Position numbers and translations under genes: made by a program | Shown: positions 26,766 through 35,156 of the stretch, piece after piece | How positions within the stretch are numbered: position 1 is the stretch's first letter | Layout: each line of letters opens with the position of its first letter | NCBI RefSeq assembly: GCF_004770145.1 | Contig: NZ_RQFW01000010.1 | Location: forward strand, 430,955 to 494,954 | From: Leptospira bourretii | GTDB lineage: Bacteria; Spirochaetota; Leptospiria; Leptospirales; Leptospiraceae | Direction: 5' to 3' | DNA length: 64,000 bases | The notes under the pieces: model-generated | What the model saw: only the letters and a program-made list of their open reading frames with translations | What the model was told of the DNA's origin: nothing | The model's database searches: none

Positions 26766-28930
26766 AACAAAAAAAAATTCTGTTGCCGTTTTTTTTGATG
26801 GTCATTGTTCCTACAATCATCATCGCCTTATTGTCGTTAATTGGTATTTCGCAAATTTTAGACAGAAAGTTATCTGATTTATTATTTCATTTACTTCCTT
26901 CGCATCATCGTTTTTCCAAAGATATTGTTATCATTGACATTGATGAACAAAGTATCGCCAAGTATGCAGACCACCCAGAGTTAGGGCAGTGGCCATGGAA
27001 ACGAAATATTTATCCCACACTCATTGGTTATACCAAACTCATCACTCCACCAAAAGTTACCATCATCGATATTTTGTTTACGGAAAGGTCTGACTATGAT
27101 GAAGCTTTGGTTGCTGCTAACATAAACTTGGGAGAAATTTCGCATGCTGCCAATTTCCGTGATGGCGGAATCGTCATTCCAAGGTTAGGTGAAGAGACTT
27201 TGGTGCAAAAATTTAATGTTCCTTTGCCAGATGATTCCCCTTTTCCCCGTTATGAAAATGCATCTTTTCCCATTGGCCAAGTCGGCGAAACTTCGCCTAT
27301 GATCCATGTAGTGAATGTAATTCCCGATAGCGATGGAATCCTTCGCCGGTTTACTCCATTCATTCGTTGGAAAAATTATTTTTTCCCAACTCTCGCCTTA
27401 CAAGCATTTGCCTCACTTGAACCGTATCATACGGAATGGAAAAATGGCAGGTTTTTGATCCAAAAAGCCGATACAATACGAAAAATTCCATTGGGAAAAG
27501 ATGGTTTGGTCAGAGCTTATTTTTATACTGAGGAGGAACTTCGAAATATCCCGCGTTATTCTGCAGCAGGGATCATTGAATCTTTAAACCAACTCAATAC
27601 AAGTGAAGTCGAAGATCCGAACCAACTCCTTGTCCCTCCCTCCGTATTCGAAAATAAAATAGTTTTAATTGGAACCTCTGCGGCTTCCACTCATGATGAT
27701 GTTGTCACCCCCTACGGACTTTTCCCCGGTGTAATCGGTCAGGCTGTTTTTGCCTCCAATCTAATCGAAGGACATATGTTAGGTGAACTCCCGGAAGTTT
27801 TTGGAATTGGTTTTACTTTGTTTATACTGATGATTGGAGTTCTTGTTCTTTTTATCAACCAATGGCATTTGCTGAAAAATATTTATCCAATTCTTGCAAT
27901 ATCTGTTTTTTTTGGTTTATTTTACTTTTTGTATAGAATTGATTTGGTTTTACCAATTTCTTCTTTTGTCATTGGATTTCCTGTATCGTACTTGTTAGGT
28001 TTTGCTTATCTCACTTACACAGAAGGAAAAGAAAAAAGAAAGTTTAACAGTATCCTTCGTAATTTAGTCGATCCAGGTGTTGTCAGTGAAGCATTGGAAA
28101 ACATGGATTCTTTAAAAAAAGGAGGGGAGTGGGAGATCACTGCCTTTTTTTCTGATGTTGCTGGGTTTTCTTCAATCAGTGAGGAGTTAAGCGCCAGTGA
28201 CCTCGCAAGATTACTGAATGAATATCTTTCCGCAATGACAAAAATCTTAAAATCCAATTCGGGAACCCTGGATAAATACATTGGAGATGCAATCGTTGGA
28301 ATATTCGGTGCACCCATTCAAAATAAAGAACACCCAAGGCTTGCTTGCAAAACGGCTCTTGAAATGGTTTCTGAATTAGAAATTCTCAGGTCCACTTGGA
28401 AACAAAAAATGGATTATACGGAAACAGCCAGAAATATGAGCTTTCGTATCGGACTGAACTGTGGACCAGCTAAGGTTGGTTTTATGGGAACGGATAGCCT
28501 TGCTTCTTATACTATGATGGGAGATACGGTAAACCTTAGTGCTCGTTTAGAAGCAGCTGCAAAAGATTACGGAGTTTCCATTTTGGTTTCAGAAAGTATC
28601 GAAGCCGTTTGCAATCAAGAATTCCACTTTCGGTTTTTGGACTGGATTCGTGTCAAAGGAAAAGAAACGCCTGTAAAAATTTATAGTTTAGTTTGTTTTC
28701 TTTCAGATCTTTCGTCCCAAGTTCTTGAAGCCGAAAAAAAATATGAAGAGGGTTTTCAGTTTTACCTAAATCGAAATTGGGAAAATGCGATTCGTTCTTT
28801 TGAAAAAGTTTCCGAAATTTATGGTAAAAAAGATGTTCCAAGCCAACTTCTGATTGAGCGTTGTCAGTCTTTGTTTAAAAACCCGCCACCTGTCGACTGG
28901 AATGGTGTGTATACTCGAACTTCAAAATAA
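26762..28930 (+). CDS. CHASE2-domain adenylate/guanylate cyclase
   Basis: Membrane class III nucleotide cyclase of 722 residues. TM1 is at about 8-28. A periplasmic CHASE2 sensor (about 35-340) has IVIIDIDEQSIAKY and GQWPWKRNIYPTLI, typical of this family. Three TM helices lie at about 345-420. The cyclase domain has metal-binding Asp 465 in FFSDVAGFS and Asp 509 in YIGDAIVGIFGAP. A short TPR-like tail (EGFQFYLNRNWENAIRSFEKV) ends the protein. CHASE2 senses an unknown external signal. The gene is translationally coupled to the M48 peptidase. A cNMP-binding patatin is encoded 10 kb away, but any link is speculative. Confidence 0.93.
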   Translation: MKQKKILLPFFLMVIVPTIIIALLSLIGISQILDRKLSDLLFHLLPSHHRFSKDIVIIDIDEQSIAKYADHPELGQWPWKRNIYPTLIGYTKLITPPKVTIIDILFTERSDYDEALVAANINLGEISHAANFRDGGIVIPRLGEETLVQKFNVPLPDDSPFPRYENASFPIGQVGETSPMIHVVNVIPDSDGILRRFTPFIRWKNYFFPTLALQAFASLEPYHTEWKNGRFLIQKADTIRKIPLGKDGLVRAYFYTEEELRNIPRYSAAGIIESLNQLNTSEVEDPNQLLVPPSVFENKIVLIGTSAASTHDDVVTPYGLFPGVIGQAVFASNLIEGHMLGELPEVFGIGFTLFILMIGVLVLFINQWHLLKNIYPILAISVFFGLFYFLYRIDLVLPISSFVIGFPVSYLLGFAYLTYTEGKEKRKFNSILRNLVDPGVVSEALENMDSLKKGGEWEITAFFSDVAGFSSISEELSASDLARLLNEYLSAMTKILKSNSGTLDKYIGDAIVGIFGAPIQNKEHPRLACKTALEMVSELEILRSTWKQKMDYTETARNMSFRIGLNCGPAKVGFMGTDSLASYTMMGDTVNLSARLEAAAKDYGVSILVSESIEAVCNQEFHFRFLDWIRVKGKETPVKIYSLVCFLSDLSSQVLEAEKKYEEGFQFYLNRNWENAIRSFEKVSEIYGKKDVPSQLLIERCQSLFKNPPPVDWNGVYTRTSK

Positions 28931-29005
28931 ATATTTATTTTTACTTAAATTCTATAAATAAAAAAATACAAAGAATAGAACTAGTTATGAAAAGGAAAAA
29001 ACAAA

Positions 29006-30808
29006 ATGGGGAAAAGGGAAATCACATCGATTTGTTGGAAATTGACATTGGGTTTAGAATTGTTAACTTCAATTTTAGCCGTGCCAATTGCTGTTTTGTT
29101 TATTGTTTCTGGCGGAGAGTATAACTTTGAGAAGGCGGTGTATGTTGTCCTCGGTGCCTCGATTTCCCTTACAATTTCCTATATTGTTCCGACCATTCGT
29201 TTTTTTCGTCTGCGAAATTTAATTACCGAAACCATTCCGGAAAATTTTTTAAAAAAGACAACCGAAGAAAAACAGGAAATAAAAATTCGACTCCTAAAAT
29301 TTCCGAGAAATAATTCCGGTTATTTTCTTGTGCAGTGGTCTCTTGGAATTCCTTTTGCAGCCCTTATCACTTTTCTTTTTTTTACTCCAACTCTTGTTGA
29401 ACTAATTCCTTATGCAGTTTTGCCTGTTATCATTTATCCAGTATTAGGTGTTTCTCATTTTTTTCTAACTGAGTTAAGGCTTGCCCCTGTTTTATCACAA
29501 CCTGTTTTAAAAGATTTACCTCTGTCGTTAAAAGAAATTCCTCAAATTGGAATTTTTCCGAGAGTATTTTTCACAATGTTTGCTGTTTTTAGTATGAGTG
29601 TGACTACCCTTGGATACTTACTTGGTACCCAAGTCACTGGAATCATTCGATTACAAAATACAGGTATTACAATTGGTTTACTTGCTTTGTTCATTTGTAC
29701 CGCAATATATATTTTGACATCTTTGTTTGTTCGGGCATTAAAGTTTAATACTGACCAAATGGTAAAACGTTATGAGGGTCTTGCCACAGGAGACCTTCGT
29801 AATACTGTCGCTATGATTTCTACTGATGAACTGGGATTAGGAAGTTTGTCCCTTAATTCTTTTATAGAAAGTATTCGAAAGATCACGGCAGGTGTTATCA
29901 GTGAAGCAGAACGAGTGAGTAAGGATTCAAAAGTGATTGCATCTCAAACACAAGGGTTGGCACAGGCAATGATGGAACAGGCATCCTCAACAGAACAGAT
30001 GTCAGCCGGAGTCGAAGAAATGTCGGCAAGCATTCGCTCCACGGCAACTAGTGCAAAAACACAAAATGAAATCACTCATGCTTCACTCCAATCGTTAATT
30101 GAAATGGAATCTGTATTAGTCGATGTTCATTCTTCAATGGAACGAACAGAAGCGGAAACTAAAAAAATGGAAGAAGAAATTCGTTCTGGTCAAAATGCCT
30201 TACACTCAACTTTATCCGCTATGGAAGATATTGAAACTAGTGTTGAACATACAGCAGATGTGATCCAAGTCATCAGTGATATTTCCGATAAAATTGGACT
30301 TTTATCTCTCAATGCTTCCATCGAAGCGGCCCGAGCAGGTGAAGCTGGGCGTGGCTTTGCTGTAGTGGCCAGCGAAATTTCAAAACTTGGTGAACAAACA
30401 CTTCAGAATACAAAACGCATTTTAGAAGCAGTAGAAAAAGCATACGAAGCCTCCAAGTCGGGAAGGTCCGCTGTCTCCAATACAGAAAAAACATTTTCCC
30501 AAATCGGCACGGCAGTGGAAACAACAGTCCAACTCATCAAGGTATCTTCTGAAATGACCAAAAAACAGATGTTTATTGCAAAAGATGTAAAGGAAGGTTT
30601 TGGAAATTTAACGCGCTCTGCACTGGAGATAGAACAAAATACAGAAGAACAGGCACGTACTTCATTTGAGTTGTCCCATAGCATTGCATCCATATCGGAA
30701 GGAACAGAGTATCTGAACCAATTTGTGGGTGAGATTGACAAACTTTGTTCTACCCTTTCGGACCAAGCAAACAATCTAAAACGAGATATTGGTTTTTTCC
30801 AAATTTAA
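29006..30808 (+). CDS. Methyl-accepting chemotaxis protein without large periplasmic domain
   Basis: Chemoreceptor of 600 residues. The N-terminal half is a bundle of about six TM helices (14-35, 44-65, 105-130, 135-155, 190-210 and 222-243) with only short loops. A HAMP-like linker follows (about 245-295; [27 protein letters not shown]). The cytoplasmic signalling coiled coil has its conserved tip [35 protein letters not shown] at about 430-470. Ligands may be sensed in or near the membrane. It follows the CHASE2 cyclase by 75 nt and is followed by a palindromic repeat. Confidence 0.94.
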   Translation: MGKREITSICWKLTLGLELLTSILAVPIAVLFIVSGGEYNFEKAVYVVLGASISLTISYIVPTIRFFRLRNLITETIPENFLKKTTEEKQEIKIRLLKFPRNNSGYFLVQWSLGIPFAALITFLFFTPTLVELIPYAVLPVIIYPVLGVSHFFLTELRLAPVLSQPVLKDLPLSLKEIPQIGIFPRVFFTMFAVFSMSVTTLGYLLGTQVTGIIRLQNTGITIGLLALFICTAIYILTSLFVRALKFNTDQMVKRYEGLATGDLRNTVAMISTDELGLGSLSLNSFIESIRKITAGVISEAERVSKDSKVIASQTQGLAQAMMEQASSTEQMSAGVEEMSASIRSTATSAKTQNEITHASLQSLIEMESVLVDVHSSMERTEAETKKMEEEIRSGQNALHSTLSAMEDIETSVEHTADVIQVISDISDKIGLLSLNASIEAARAGEAGRGFAVVASEISKLGEQTLQNTKRILEAVEKAYEASKSGRSAVSNTEKTFSQIGTAVETTVQLIKVSSEMTKKQMFIAKDVKEGFGNLTRSALEIEQNTEEQARTSFELSHSIASISEGTEYLNQFVGEIDKLCSTLSDQANNLKRDIGFFQI

Positions 30809-30817
30809 ATTTTCGAA

Positions 30818-30903
30818 TGGGGGCGCATCGCCTAACGGCGACTGCGCTTTACGCTCCAATCTTTTGCTCTGCAAAAGGATTTCCGCTGCAATCGCTTGCG
30901 CAT
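30818..30903. repeat. GC-rich intergenic palindromic element
   Basis: Compact element between two convergent genes, more GC-rich than its surroundings. GCGCA-CGCC (30823-30832) pairs with GGCG-TGCGC (30837-30847). A second hairpin CTTTTGC-TCT-GCAAAAG lies at 30861-30877. The tail GCAATCGCTTGCGC adds a further small inverted repeat. The style is that of an interspersed palindromic repeat. Only one copy is in this window, so repetitiveness is inference. It may also terminate transcription of both neighbours. Confidence 0.55.
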
Positions 30904-30904
30904 T

Positions 30905-31720
30905 CTATTTGTCAAATGGGCTTTTGATTTTACCTTGAAGATACAAAACGGCAGACCCACCAATGAAAACTCGTTCCTTTTGGAGTTCGATAAAAAATTC
31001 TGCTCCTCTGCTTGATTTTTGTAAGGACTTAAAATTTTTCTTTTTTAACCTCTCGGCCACAAAGGGAGCTAGGCTACAATGGGCTGAACCCGTAGCAGGG
31101 TCTTCCGGTATTCCAAGGCCTGGCCCAAAAAATCGAAATTCATAATCTGTGTTTTCTAAACCAGAATCATTGATCCAAACTGCAATATAACCTCTGTTTG
31201 TTTGTATTTTGGTTAATTTCGAAAAATCGGGAACTAAACTTTCCAAATCTGATTTTGATTGATAAACAAAGATGGTATCCTTTCCTTCCCAAATTTCATC
31301 GGGTTCTTTTCCGAGGATGGAGTTTATTTCTTTGGGATCGATCGTTATGCTTTTATGGAATATTGGGTAGGTTGGAAAATTGAGATAAATCAAATTTTCT
31401 TTGATCACTATGGGGAGTGGCCCCGATTTTGATAAAAACTGAAATTGATTTCGTCTTTCTTCATAATGATTTTTCAAAACATAAGCAGCTGCTAAAGTTG
31501 CATGCCCACAAAGATCAACTTCGACAAGAGGTGTGAACCAACGGATTCGATAATCACTTCCTTCCTTAACAAGAAAGGAGGTTTCTGAAAGATTATTTTC
31601 CTTTGCGATATTTTGCATCCACTTGTCTTCGGGCCACTCAGAAAGCACTAACACTGCCGCAGGATTACCTGAAAATAAAGAATTCGTAAATGCATCTACA
31701 ATCAATAGGCTTTGGTTCAT
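30905..31720 (-). CDS. PhzF-family isomerase-like protein
   Basis: PhzF/YddE-family protein of 271 residues, usual length. Visible family segments are VDAFTNSLFSGNPAAVL at the N-terminus, the active Glu segment NNLSETSFLV, LCGHATLAAAYVL, and EDPATGSAHCSLAPF in the C-terminal half. The fold is related to diaminopimelate epimerase; PhzF itself isomerises a phenazine precursor, but most stand-alone members have unknown substrates. No other phenazine gene is nearby, so that pathway is not implied. Two 13-bp direct repeats lie 32-67 bp upstream of the start. Confidence 0.9.
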   Translation of the reverse strand: MNQSLLIVDAFTNSLFSGNPAAVLVLSEWPEDKWMQNIAKENNLSETSFLVKEGSDYRIRWFTPLVEVDLCGHATLAAAYVLKNHYEERRNQFQFLSKSGPLPIVIKENLIYLNFPTYPIFHKSITIDPKEINSILGKEPDEIWEGKDTIFVYQSKSDLESLVPDFSKLTKIQTNRGYIAVWINDSGLENTDYEFRFFGPGLGIPEDPATGSAHCSLAPFVAERLKKKNFKSLQKSSRGAEFFIELQKERVFIGGSAVLYLQGKIKSPFDK

Positions 31721-31751
31721 GAATCGATTCTATCAGAAAGCCAAAATTAAA

Positions 31752-31787
31752 AAAGTATACAGTTACATAATTTGAAAGTATACAGTT
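31752..31787. promoter_or_regulatory. Direct repeat upstream of PhzF gene
   Basis: AAAGTATACAGTT occurs twice without mismatch, at 31752-31764 and 31775-31787, with 23-bp spacing (about two helical turns). On the minus strand each reads AACTGTATACTTT and contains TATACT, a -10-like hexamer. They may be paired regulator sites or duplicated promoters for the PhzF gene. Confidence 0.5.
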
Positions 31788-31820
31788 GTCGATTTGTTCT
31801 TTGAATACTATGAAATTTGT

Positions 31821-32810
31821 CTATTGGGAAAGGCTTATGGCAGTTCTTTTGACAATATCGCAAATGAAAGTATCTAAATCTGTTGCTGACTTTTTTAAGT
31901 GTGAATAAATTTCTTTTGTTGTTTCCTCAGGCATTCCCGATTCCAAAAGATTCACAAGACCAAGGATATTCGAAAGAGGGCTTCTGATTTCATGTGATTG
32001 GATTCTTGCAATTTCTTTTAATTCGTGAATTTGTTTTTTGATTTTTCTCTCTGCCAATACTTTTTCTGTGATGTCCACAATGATTGCGGACACGTAACTT
32101 GTTTGGTTGACAACAAAACTATTTAAACTCACTTCCACTAAAATTTCGGTTCTATCTTTTTTCAGTGCCGTTGTCACCTGATCTTTACCGATTCGCATCG
32201 GTTTAGGCGATTGGAAATATCCTTCGATCATACGGTCATGACCGCCTCTGTGCTGAAAGGGTACGAGGAGTTCTACCGTTTGGTTGATGAGTTCTTCTTT
32301 TGGATAACCAAAGGTATTTTCTGTTTCTAGATTGCAGTGAATGATTTTTCCTTTTGAGTCGACGATGAGTATGGCATTTGGTGCTGATTCTATTAGATTG
32401 CGAAACTTCTGTTCACTTTCGGAAAGTGCAATTTCCATTTTCTTTTTTGCATCAATGTTCTTTGCACGTAAACAGACTCCTAAAAGATTTTTGTCCTTAT
32501 CATAAGTGGGAGTCATTTTGTATTCATACCAAATGGAAATTTGGTTCAGACTGGCAAGTCTTTCAATGGTAACACTTTCTCCACGAACAGCAGTTTGGAA
32601 GAGATCAAAAAATACTTCTTTGTCGGATCTCGTGACAAAGTTTCGATAGTCATCTCCAGTTTTTAGAATCTTTCCAGAGTATGCTTGGATGGTCTCTTCT
32701 AGATTTTGATTGAAGGCTAGTACAGAATAATTGGTTCCCATTAGTAATATGGCGTCTGTGGAATTATCTAATACCATTTGCGCATAATTGACTGGATGAT
32801 TGGGAATCAT
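31821..32810 (-). CDS. PAS-PAS-HisKA protein lacking the ATPase domain
   Basis: Protein of 329 residues. The first PAS module is at about 8-120 (MVLDNSTDAILLMGTNYSVL). The second, more canonical one (about 135-250) has SAPNAILIVDSKGKIIHCN and ends VSAIIVDITEKV. A dimerisation/phosphoacceptor segment has SHEIRSPLSNILGLVNLL with His 273. The ORF then stops after the second helix of that domain. The 100 bp before the PhzF gene hold no ATPase motif in any frame. It could be a substrate of another kinase, a phosphatase or decoy partner, or a truncated gene. Confidence 0.8.
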   Translation of the reverse strand: MIPNHPVNYAQMVLDNSTDAILLMGTNYSVLAFNQNLEETIQAYSGKILKTGDDYRNFVTRSDKEVFFDLFQTAVRGESVTIERLASLNQISIWYEYKMTPTYDKDKNLLGVCLRAKNIDAKKKMEIALSESEQKFRNLIESAPNAILIVDSKGKIIHCNLETENTFGYPKEELINQTVELLVPFQHRGGHDRMIEGYFQSPKPMRIGKDQVTTALKKDRTEILVEVSLNSFVVNQTSYVSAIIVDITEKVLAERKIKKQIHELKEIARIQSHEIRSPLSNILGLVNLLESGMPEETTKEIYSHLKKSATDLDTFICDIVKRTAISLSQ

Positions 32811-33136
32811 TTTTATTACAAAGTTTCAGTTCTGTCGGGAACGTAAATCAGAAAATGGCTAATCGTATCATCTGCAAGTGAGTGGATATGGTTCTAAAAT
32901 GAATCGTTCATGATTCAGTTTTCTGAAAATTTGATTTTTTTGATTTTGCCTAAGGATAGGTCCGTCCTAATTTCTTTCTGATTGAATTTGATGAAAATAT
33001 CTTTTCGATTTTATAAAAAAAAGATCGCCAATCGAGAGTTATGTGATGATATTTGATTTGTGTTTGGAGTATACCTGAGATTTTTTTTGAATAGAAGAAT
33101 TGTTTTTTATGATTCAAAAGATTTTAGATAAAAAAT
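32811..33136. other. Intergenic region between divergent genes
   Basis: This 326-bp AT-rich gap lies between the PAS-HisKA gene (minus) and the Kelch gene (plus). The only clear symmetry is TGAATC-GTTCAT-GATTCA at 32900-32917, a 6-bp inverted repeat that could be an operator for the minus-strand gene. No coding potential was seen. Confidence 0.4.
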
Positions 33137-34309
33137 ATGAAGCGATTTAGACTGGTTTTTTTGTTTTTCATTTGTTTCGTATTTTTGGACCAATGTGTTT
33201 TGTTTCTGGAAAAGGAAAAAGAAGGAGAGGTTGGAAAAGAATTATTAGGGATATTTTTTCTTTTTGATTACTTTTCTCCATTTGGTTTAAAACAACAACA
33301 ATCCATAAAGTATTCTGAAACTGAAGCATTCTTATTTGGTGGGAACAGTCAAAGATCGTATGCAACATCCAATGTTTACAGATTAACAGAATACCAAGTT
33401 TCCTATCTGGGAGTTATGAATCATCCGAGAGTCCAACATGAAGTTGTCCTTTTGCAAAATGGAAAGGTTTTAATTGTTGGTGGTTATGACGGTCGGTTCA
33501 TTCTTTCTGACTCAGAAATATTTGATCCTTCGAACCTTTCGTTCCAGATGATTTCACCAATGAATGTACCGAGAACATACCATACTGCTACAGTTTTAAA
33601 TGATGGTAGAGTTTTAGTTACAGGTGGTTTCGGAAAACAATCTGAAAAGTTGAAGTCGGTAGAAATTTTTCATCCAAATACAAATTCTTTTGAATCAATT
33701 GGTGATATGAATGTAGCTCGGAGAAGGCATTCGGCTACCTTGTTGCAAAATGGAAAAGTATTAATTGTGGGTGGCGATGGGCTAAACACAACTTTGTCAT
33801 CTGCAGAACTTTTCGATCCTACCACCAACACCTTTTCACTTGTGGGCCAATCAATGTCTATTGGACGTTCCAATCATACTGCAAATTTATTGGAGAACAA
33901 TCGGGTTTTGTTTACGGGAGGATATTCCTTTGATGCAAACGGAGTTTATTCCTATTCCAATTCTCTGGAAATTTATGATTTTGGAACAGGGAACTTTACT
34001 GTCATTGGAAATATGGGTGAAACTCGCGGAGGGCATGGTTCTGTAAAGATAAATGCAAATGTAATCATTTGCGGTGGTGGCAGATTTGAAAACAGTTCTT
34101 ACATAGAACCAATGGATTGTTATAAGGTTTCAAACTCAGGGGTTGTAACCAAAGAAACTTACCAGCTACAAATTCCAAGGGTTTTATTTGTTTTTGAGCC
34201 ATTGGGAAATTCCATCATCGCTTGCGGTGGTGAAAATCAATCGGGGCAGATCCGAAGTTGTGAAGGAAAGACAAATGGTTCCTTTGTTTATTTGAATGGT
34301 CAACTATAG
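33137..34309 (+). CDS. Kelch-repeat lipoprotein
   Basis: Protein of 390 residues. The hydrophobic N-terminus ends at FLDQC, a possible lipobox. From about 65 to 380 there are five or six Kelch-like blades of about 48-50 residues. Each has the pattern of a GG pair after a hydrophobic strand (VLIVGGYDG, VLVTGGFGK, VLIVGGDGL, VLFTGGYSF, VIICGGGRF, IIACGGENQ) and a following S-x-E-I/L-F/Y-x-P-x-T-N-x-F element. It should fold as a beta-propeller in the envelope. Such proteins bind partners or glycans; no catalytic residues were identified. Both flanks are poor in genes. Confidence 0.85.
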   Translation: MKRFRLVFLFFICFVFLDQCVLFLEKEKEGEVGKELLGIFFLFDYFSPFGLKQQQSIKYSETEAFLFGGNSQRSYATSNVYRLTEYQVSYLGVMNHPRVQHEVVLLQNGKVLIVGGYDGRFILSDSEIFDPSNLSFQMISPMNVPRTYHTATVLNDGRVLVTGGFGKQSEKLKSVEIFHPNTNSFESIGDMNVARRRHSATLLQNGKVLIVGGDGLNTTLSSAELFDPTTNTFSLVGQSMSIGRSNHTANLLENNRVLFTGGYSFDANGVYSYSNSLEIYDFGTGNFTVIGNMGETRGGHGSVKINANVIICGGGRFENSSYIEPMDCYKVSNSGVVTKETYQLQIPRVLFVFEPLGNSIIACGGENQSGQIRSCEGKTNGSFVYLNGQL

Positions 34310-34340
34310 TGGTGTTTTTCAAAACCATTGGAAATGATAA

Positions 34341-34562
34341 GTATCTTATGAGTCAGGGATTGTTTCTGAAATTAGCGTTTCTGTAAATGCTCAGCTTTTT
34401 TCTAAAGAAGAATACTTATTGCCAGTTGAACATGCCTCATTTATTTTGCTCTTTCCCTGGACTGCATACAATTTTGTTTTGAATAGAACTAAATATACTC
34501 TTCCAGAACTTTTAGATCCGATTGGTGTTTCCCTCTCTAAATTACCGACAATGGAAAATTGA
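34341..34562 (+). pseudogene. Degraded protein-coding remnant
   Basis: Open stretch of 73 codons that begins right after in-frame stops and has no usable start codon. The translation has normal protein texture (VSEISVSVNAQLFSKEEY, then FILLFPWTAYNFVLNRTKY and LLDPIGVSLSKLP), unlike the noise ORFs around it. It may be the 3' remnant of a membrane or lipoprotein gene. The family is not recognised. Confidence 0.35.
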
Positions 34563-34804
34563 TATTAGTTCTTGAATCGTTTCATAAAAACAAAATTTGA
34601 ATTTATGAAATGTGTAAAGACTTTGGAATAGTTTTTCTGCTACTCTTCCCCAAAGCGAGAAGGATACGGCGGGCTTGGTCGGAAGGACGGGAGCGTAAGC
34701 GGACCCCGAAGTAGCCTGGTCCCGACAAACGCTGATACATTGGTCGCCAACCGGAAGAGAAGCGAGAATTCCTAGTTTTAGCCTTCGGGACTCGCCCCCA
34801 CGTT

Positions 34805-34879
34805 CTGTTCGATTCCCAGCTTTGTTCTGTTAGATGGATTTTGAAGTGATGATTGAACTGGTGCCCCAGGAGGGAATCG
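34805..34879. repeat. 75-bp direct repeat, copy A, with partial tRNA-Arg 3' end
   Basis: Identical to 35009-35083 except for one base (C/T at the 23rd position), with a 204-bp offset. Its last 21 bp (34859-34879) copy the 3' end of the tRNA-Arg gene including the CCA. After that the sequence diverges, so this tRNA copy is only an acceptor/T-stem fragment. It is a candidate att-type scar or a tandem-duplication product. Confidence 0.85.
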
Positions 34880-35008
34880 CCCTCTCCACTGCCAACACAT
34901 CCCGTGTTGTCTGCGCTCCGAGGCACGGTTTTGCTCTCCCTTCGCCATCCTGGCTACGGGACAGAAATTTTCACTCCCTATGGGTCGTTCTCATTTCTGA
35001 TCGCAAAA

Positions 35009-35083
35009 CTGTTCGATTCCCAGCTTTGTTTTGTTAGATGGATTTTGAAGTGATGATTGAACTGGTGCCCCAGGAGGGAATCG
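35009..35083. repeat. 75-bp direct repeat, copy B, overlapping tRNA-Arg
   Basis: Second copy of the 75-bp repeat. Its right end (35063-35083) is the 3' part of the intact tRNA-Arg(TCG) gene. The remaining 54 bp are the region immediately downstream of the tRNA in its own direction of transcription. Confidence 0.85.
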
Positions 35084-35137
35084 AACCCCCACTGTCGGTT
35101 CCGAAGACCGATGTTCTATCCGTTGAACTACCAGGGC
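35063..35137 (-). tRNA. tRNA-Arg (anticodon TCG)
   Basis: Minus-strand cloverleaf of 75 nt including an encoded CCA. The acceptor stem is GCCCTGG / CTGGGGC with two G-U pairs. The D arm is GTTC...GAAC. The anticodon stem TCGGT/ACCGA holds the loop CTTCGGA, giving anticodon TCG (reads CGA and other CGN codons: Arg). The T arm is GGGGG-TTCGATT-CCCTC, with A as discriminator. The 3' 21 nt are duplicated 204 bp away. Confidence 0.95.
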
Positions 35138-35156
35138 ATGGTGACGGGATGTAATG

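Larger units (their letters stand above)
34310..35062. other. Gene-poor, partly GC-rich region beside tRNA-Arg
   Basis: About 750 bp with no convincing gene. It holds a short degraded coding stretch (34341-34562), a GC-rich block at about 34640-34800 whose ORFs look like noise, and a 75-bp direct repeat (34805-34879 and 35009-35083) that includes the 3' end of the tRNA-Arg gene. The composition differs from the neighbours. It looks like a site of past insertion or duplication and decay. Confidence 0.55.

Noticed and set aside
30905..31720. Phenazine biosynthesis from the PhzF homologue
   Set aside because: No other phz gene is near, and most PhzF relatives are not phenazine enzymes.
34805..34825. 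GTTCGATTCCCAGC looks like a tRNA T arm on the plus strand
   Set aside because: The flanking bases do not form a T stem or acceptor stem, and no D or anticodon arm is present.
34603..34926. 107-codon minus-strand ORF over the GC-rich block and tRNA repeat
   Set aside because: Runs across the duplicated tRNA fragment, has basic low-quality composition and no ribosome site; treated as chance ORF in GC-rich DNA.
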